Shown here: in pieces, positions 59,944 through 64,000 of the stretch
Position numbering within the stretch: the first letter of the stretch is position 1
How the letters are laid out: each line of letters opens with the position of its first letter
Origin: Cunninghamia lanceolata
Lineage: Eukaryota; Streptophyta; Pinopsida; Cupressales; Cupressaceae
Length of the DNA stretch: 64,000 nucleotides
Assembly (NCBI GenBank): GCA_027924645.1
Contig: BSBN01000781.1
Span: 3,162,001-3,226,000 of the forward strand
Direction: 5' to 3'
Position numbers and translations under genes: made by a program
The notes under the pieces: model-generated
What the model was told of the DNA's origin: nothing
Seen by the model: the letters and a program-made list of their open reading frames with translations, nothing else
Databases searched by the model: none

Positions 59944-61122
59944 TTAATTTCTGGAAGAAATATCAACACCAGAGTCTGGTGCGGATCCAACCTCTACATT
60001 CTCTGAACTTTTCTTCACCCAAATCTTGCTCATCTGATTCCTAACCTCATCCGCATTCATCTTTTGTTTACCCTTGTCTTGATTCTGATTATACACCGGA
60101 CCTCTTTTGTCCTGATTCTTGTTTCTGCAAACTTTAGCATTATGACCGGACCTATTGCAGATTTGGCAAATAACATTTCTTTGCATATTTGACTGATATC
60201 CTCTTGATCTGCATTGATTAGCCATATGACCTACTCTATTGCATGTGAAGCATCTACCTTTGAATGATTTGTTTACTTGCATACTTCTGCATTCATGGGA
60301 TTTGTGTCCATACCTTTTGCAGTTGAAGCATTGTCCGGAGAAGGATGAATTAATCTGATTCATTCTCATTCTGCACTGATTAGCTTTGTGACCAAAGTGG
60401 TTGCAGCTGTGGCAGTATCCATTGAAGGATGGATATCTTTGAGCATTTGGCTGTCTTACCGGAGGTCTTCTAGGCCTGCTTCTTAGATTTTCTGATCCAA
60501 GATTCTTCTGACCGGATCCGGAGCTTTCTCCTTTCTCATATCCCAAACCATACTTGTCATCTGTCCTCTTTTGACTTCCAAGAAGAACTTCAAGTTGAGC
60601 AGAACTTATCTTGAATTTTTCTTTATATTCATTTGCTGTTTGAAGGTCTCTTTTGAGAGAGGCAATTTGATCCTCAAGTTTTCCTTCATTATCTTTGGCA
60701 TCTTCAAGATCAGATTCAAGGTGTCTGATAATCCTGTCCATCTGGTGGCATTCTTCTGATTTTTCTTTAAGAGATTGTCTTAGATTGTCTTCAGCCTTTC
60801 TTTTTTCTTCAATCTCTTGAGTAAACTTTATAGTTCCTGATTCCATTTCATGTCTTAACATAATGACTTCTTTTGATAACTTTTCACATAACTTGGTTTG
60901 CTCAGTCAATTCCTCATTTGTATTGCTTTCTTCACTTTGTCTTGCCAACTGTTGAAGTAGCTCCTTTCTCTTTTTCATAGAGAAACTTAATTTGTCTTTT
61001 AATTCTCTCATGAATTCATCAGCCTGTTTGAGTCTTTCCTTTAATTCACTGACTTCAGAATTTGACTGTTCAAGATCCTCAAGGGCAGTCTTGAGTTGCT
61101 CCCTTAAACCATATGCATCCAT
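59944..61122 (-). CDS. ORF1 of element A, coiled-coil zinc-knuckle (Gag-like) protein
   Basis: Intact 392-codon frame starting MDAYGLREQLKTALEDLEQ, 63 bases inside the 5' LTR. Residues 1 to about 190 are charged heptads, a long coiled coil. Residues 192-201 read GLGYEKGESS, a motif found near the end of the coiled-coil part of sirevirus Gag. Four CCHC knuckles follow at residues 237-250 (CHSCNHFGHKANQC), 265-278 (CFNCKRYGHKSHEC), 291-304 (CFTCNRVGHMANQC) and 319-332 (CQICNRSGHNAKVC). The N-terminal UBN2-type Gag domain is missing. It probably binds RNA and may join Gag particles supplied by a Copia partner, which is inference. The E relic has the same design with a damaged knuckle. Confidence 0.85.
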   Translation of the reverse strand: MDAYGLREQLKTALEDLEQSNSEVSELKERLKQADEFMRELKDKLSFSMKKRKELLQQLARQSEESNTNEELTEQTKLCEKLSKEVIMLRHEMESGTIKFTQEIEEKRKAEDNLRQSLKEKSEECHQMDRIIRHLESDLEDAKDNEGKLEDQIASLKRDLQTANEYKEKFKISSAQLEVLLGSQKRTDDKYGLGYEKGESSGSGQKNLGSENLRSRPRRPPVRQPNAQRYPSFNGYCHSCNHFGHKANQCRMRMNQINSSFSGQCFNCKRYGHKSHECRSMQVNKSFKGRCFTCNRVGHMANQCRSRGYQSNMQRNVICQICNRSGHNAKVCRNKNQDKRGPVYNQNQDKGKQKMNADEVRNQMSKIWVKKSSENVEVGSAPDSGVDISSRN

Positions 61123-61173
61123 TTGAAATCCCAGATCTTCCTCAAGCTGTTAGGCTCTATTAGGAGGAACTTA

Positions 61174-61185
61174 GCTCTGATACCA
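61174..61185 (-). promoter_or_regulatory. Primer binding site of element A (initiator Met tRNA)
   Basis: Minus strand TGGTATCAGAGC, intact, two bases inside the LTR at 61188; identical to D and E. Confidence 0.9.
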
Positions 61186-61187
61186 AT

Positions 61188-62280
61188 TGTTGATAACTGA
61201 GAGGGGGGGGTGAATCAGTTATCCTAATTATTTCCCTTATTGAACTTTTCTTTTAATTGATGTAGCATAAAATCAAACACAAAAACATTAACCATGAAAT
61301 AAGAAACACATGACACAGTATTTTTGACGTGGAAACCCTGTTAAGGGAGAAAACCACGGGGTGATTAACCCAAGAATTATTCTCTGTTAGAAGAATAGGA
61401 AATTACAAAAATGGCACTTGCCAATTAGGGCTCACTGCCCGAGCACACTGCTCACAAGAGGCCCACTGCCTACAAAAAGACACACTGTCTACAAAGTGAT
61501 GAGAATCACAGTCTTGAACTGATTGGAAGCATCTGCATATGCTGGAGTTCAGTTCCGGTTAGGCTCAGTACACTGATCTGCTACACTTCATCTTTCCTCT
61601 GTTCTTTATTCTGCTATCTTTCACATACTGGATCCTTTTTGCTACCTCTGCTCTTTTTCTGGACTTATTCGCATATCTCTCTACATCACAACACCTTTCA
61701 CAACTAAATCCATCCTCTATATATATCCGCACAAGTAATTTCATCACCTTTCTAGTCGGCATCCGGAACAGTCTAGTTTCTTATAAACTCTCATTCTGTC
61801 GGCTGAATCCTTCCTCACCAAGCAATGCGGATCAAGCATATACTTGTAGATATCATTAATCATGTCGGCCAAACATGATTCATGCCTTCACAACCTCTGT
61901 CATCAACAGTAACCCATCCGGAAAGCAGTCTGATACTCTGCCAGTCAGTTCTTCCTCTGTTTTCACTGTCTCTCAGGAATCCGGTACTCAACCATTCATA
62001 TCTTTTTCCTTGTCCATCACCGGAGGCTAAATCCTTGGAATATACCACTCAAGGTAGTCCTCTTGACTTCCCCAAATCCGCACTGCACCAAGACACTTCC
62101 ACTGAGAGGTCCGGACCAATCTGTCGGACCTTGCCACATGCTCTGTTCTTCTTCACCGGACCACAACATTCTTTATTCTGACTTCCGGTAGAGACACATC
62201 ATGACTTGCGGATATGTGGGATGACCTTTGTTGCCATCAATGACAACAACCATGAATCCATATAGTGTCTCTTGCCAACA
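61188..62280 (-). repeat. 5' LTR of element A
   Basis: 1093 bases, almost identical to 54831-55923. Minus-strand TATA at about 61718-61727. Followed by the target duplication cttct. Confidence 0.92.
61192..61223 (-). other. U5-end hairpin of element A
   Basis: Arms GATAACTGA and TCAGTTATC flank a G-run loop four bases from the LTR end, next to the primer site. C and D have GACAACTGA/TCAGTTGTC and E has AATACTGA/TCAGTATT. The arms change together, so pairing is kept. Confidence 0.7.
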
Positions 62281-62285
62281 CTTCT

Positions 62286-64000
62286 GTTAGGTGGTTGAGA
62301 GGGTCCTCAGCAACTAGTTGGAAATTGCTATGTAGAGCCTTGATGACAAAACTCTTCATCCTGATTTTCTATCTTTCCTTCTGCATCTCCTTCCACTATT
62401 TCCAAAACTTCAGCCTCATGGGACATCATATCATGTAGCTTCATGCTGATGTTCTGTAGTTTACTATTGCATCTTTTGAGTACATCACATTCAAATCTGA
62501 CATCCTTATTCTAGATATCCATCAATAGGGCTATGTTATTATTTAGTACTTGATTCTTTATTAGAATTTGTGGATCAATCTTCTTCATTTCGTCCAAAAT
62601 GTTCATGATCTTTTCTAATTGAAATGACCTCCTACCAATCTCCATCTGCAGTTTATCTACTTTTCTCCTGGAGGTGTCCAAAGAATTCCACCTCTTCAAA
62701 GAGGCCTTTGCCACTTCCTCAGCTCCATCGAGCGCGGATGTCATCCATTTCAACATTATTGTTGATTCATGCTTCATGAGGTTTAACTTGTTAACCTCCT
62801 CCTAAGAAATAGCAGTCAATGGGACTGCATGATCAGTTGACATATCGTCAGGGTTAACTAACCCTCTCATATATGCATGAAGCTAAGCAATGTGCTCTTT
62901 ATGCTGCTTATTCTTTTCTTTCTCCCTTTTCACCCTTTGGGTTAATGAATCAATAATGTCCTTCCCTTCTTGGCCCTCTTGATCCTCATTAGCAAACTCA
63001 AGATCAACTATACTAATCTAGAATTCATCCAGAGCAATCTTACCCTTTTCTTTATCCACAGTAGGGAGTGCTAACTATGTAGTCCTGTTGCCTATCATAG
63101 GATCCCTTCTTATTGCAGAAGTTAATCTTGCCTTCCTCTTAGGCTTTATTAATGTTTCTGAAAACAATGTAGACACATCAAATTCTTGTGCCTCTATACC
63201 TGGTTCTGTACCAATTTCTTTCTCGAGCCACGAAGGAACTTGATCTTTTAGCTGTTGGTCTCCATCACCATCATGATGATCACTCTGATCTCCGGTATCC
63301 ACCATCATGTTTGATGGGGAGGGTGATCTCCTTATTTCTTCCTCATGATGCTCCTCATGAGGGTGATCTTTGGGTATATCCTCCTATTGAGGAATTTCCT
63401 GTTCTGGAGGGTGATCCTGTTGATCATATGCATGTTTATCATGATCTTGATCTTGTACTTCCTCCATGGGTATCTTATCTACCTTAGGTTCTTCCAGCTT
63501 ATCTGCAACTATAACCTGCTCTAGACCTGTATTAACTACCTCTTGAGCCTTATGGTCATCAGGACCTGATATTTCTTTATCTTCCTTGTCTCTTGGTGAG
63601 ACATCTACTGTCTTGGGCTTAGCTGATGTATCATGTTGTTGCTGACCCATACTTGGAGCTTTCTTCTCCATTTCTTTCTATTTGATTTCTTCAATATTCT
63701 GTATTTCCTCTGGTGCACCAACCATATCCCTAGGATCTACATCCTCTACATATGTCAGATCTATAACTGCAGGATTTGTTACCTAATCGACTAAGGTATC
63801 CAGCCCTATTTGTTGTTCGATATGTTTCGGGCTCTTTTCCTTTCCTTGCTCTATTTGCTTCATCTCTTCTAATACTGCCTGAACTGATGGGATCTCATGT
63901 GGAGCTATCCAGGCACTTGCAACAAGGGTTTCCATTTTTTGTGAAGCTACATCCTTCACTACCTCATCATCACATAAGTCAACTATCTCATCTAATGAAA
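62286..64000 (-). pseudogene. ORF4 of G, upstream part, cut by the window edge
   Basis: Collinear with F ORF4 from 30041 to about 31760. It contains the coiled-coil part (62777-62511, MKHESTIMLKWMTSALDGAEE) and the acidic/Gln-rich linker (63671-63384, 63308-63075). Stops differ from F: TAG at 62883-62885 where F has CAG (30638-30640), while G keeps CAG at 62904-62906 where F has TAG (30659-30661). Fragmentation reflects point stops and at least one frame change near 62350. Confidence 0.75.

Larger units (their letters stand above)
54831..62280 (-). mobile_element. Element A: young pol-less LTR retrotransposon with ORF1 and ORF2
   Basis: 7450 bases, ends TGTTG...CAACA, target duplication cttct (54826-54830 and 62281-62285). 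Two 1093-base LTRs differ at only three positions that I found (about 54960, 55223 and 55271). Sense order: 5' LTR, initiator-Met site, ORF1 (392 codons), about 650-base spacer with a U3-like piece, ORF2 (1044 codons), polypurine tracts, 3' LTR. There is no protease, reverse transcriptase, RNase H or integrase motif anywhere inside. By size and lack of pol it fits the large retrotransposon derivative (LARD) class, but both ORFs are open and ORF2 is shared with the distant relative E. Confidence 0.92.
54491..64000 (-). mobile_element. Fragment G: second F-family copy in tandem, interrupted by A
   Basis: The sequence from 54491 to 54830 and from 62286 to 64000 is collinear with F 29702-30040 and 30041 to about 31760. 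Insertion of A at the cttct site (54826-54830 and 62281-62285) explains the gap. G runs off the right edge. Together with F it forms LTR-internal-LTR-internal. Confidence 0.8.

Noticed and set aside
55525..62181. Identical 99-codon open frames at 55525-55824 and 61882-62181
   Set aside because: Duplicate LTR sequence of element A on the antisense strand; no support as genes.

Overview
The window looks like intergenic DNA of a large, repeat-rich seed-plant genome. A gymnosperm is a plausible guess, but nothing here proves it. I see no host gene, rRNA, tRNA or CRISPR array in 64 kb. Almost everything is nested LTR retrotransposons: a Tat-like Gypsy with an archaeal-type RNase H (F, plus a tandem neighbour G), a chromodomain Gypsy (B), two sirevirus-like Copia copies (C, D), and two members of a pol-less element family (A, E). 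The letters are my own labels.

Layout. 1-1705: decayed Gypsy fragment (-) with a protease relic. 1706-3450: nothing supported. 3451-18837: element E (-), an old pol-less element whose 5' LTR is split by Copia C (+, 11260-18299, target duplication caaac); E also carries a small TRIM-like insertion. 18838-19699: nothing recognised. 19705-26731: Copia D (-, target duplication gaagt), same family as C. 26737-28750: nothing recognised. 28751-54490: element F (-), about 17.8 kb once element B (+, 38969-46877, target duplication aggct, inserted in F's integrase) is removed. 54491-64000: G, which repeats the 3' internal part of F next to F's 5' LTR. G is interrupted by element A (-, 54831-62280, target duplication cttct), the youngest insertion.

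How they relate. A and E have no protease, integrase, reverse transcriptase or RNase H. They encode ORF1 (coiled coil plus CCHC knuckles, like the C-terminal half of a sirevirus Gag) and ORF2, a large protein of unknown function that is intact at 1044 codons in A. They share with C and D the initiator-Met primer site, multiple polypurine tracts, an inverted repeat around the terminal polypurine tract, a hairpin near the U5 end and, for A, several hundred bases of LTR similarity. The simplest reading is that A/E are non-autonomous partners moved by C/D-type Copia machinery. Between ORF1 and ORF2 of A lies a segment resembling the C/D U3, preceded by a polypurine-like tract.

Decay. Most premature stops in C and F, and some in D, are TAG or TAA where the sister copy or family pattern has CAG or CAA. 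F and G show this reciprocally. This fits deamination of methylated cytosine in silenced elements. A has almost identical LTRs (three differences seen in 1093 bases) and both ORFs open; B has about 12 differences in 1592 bases and two point lesions.
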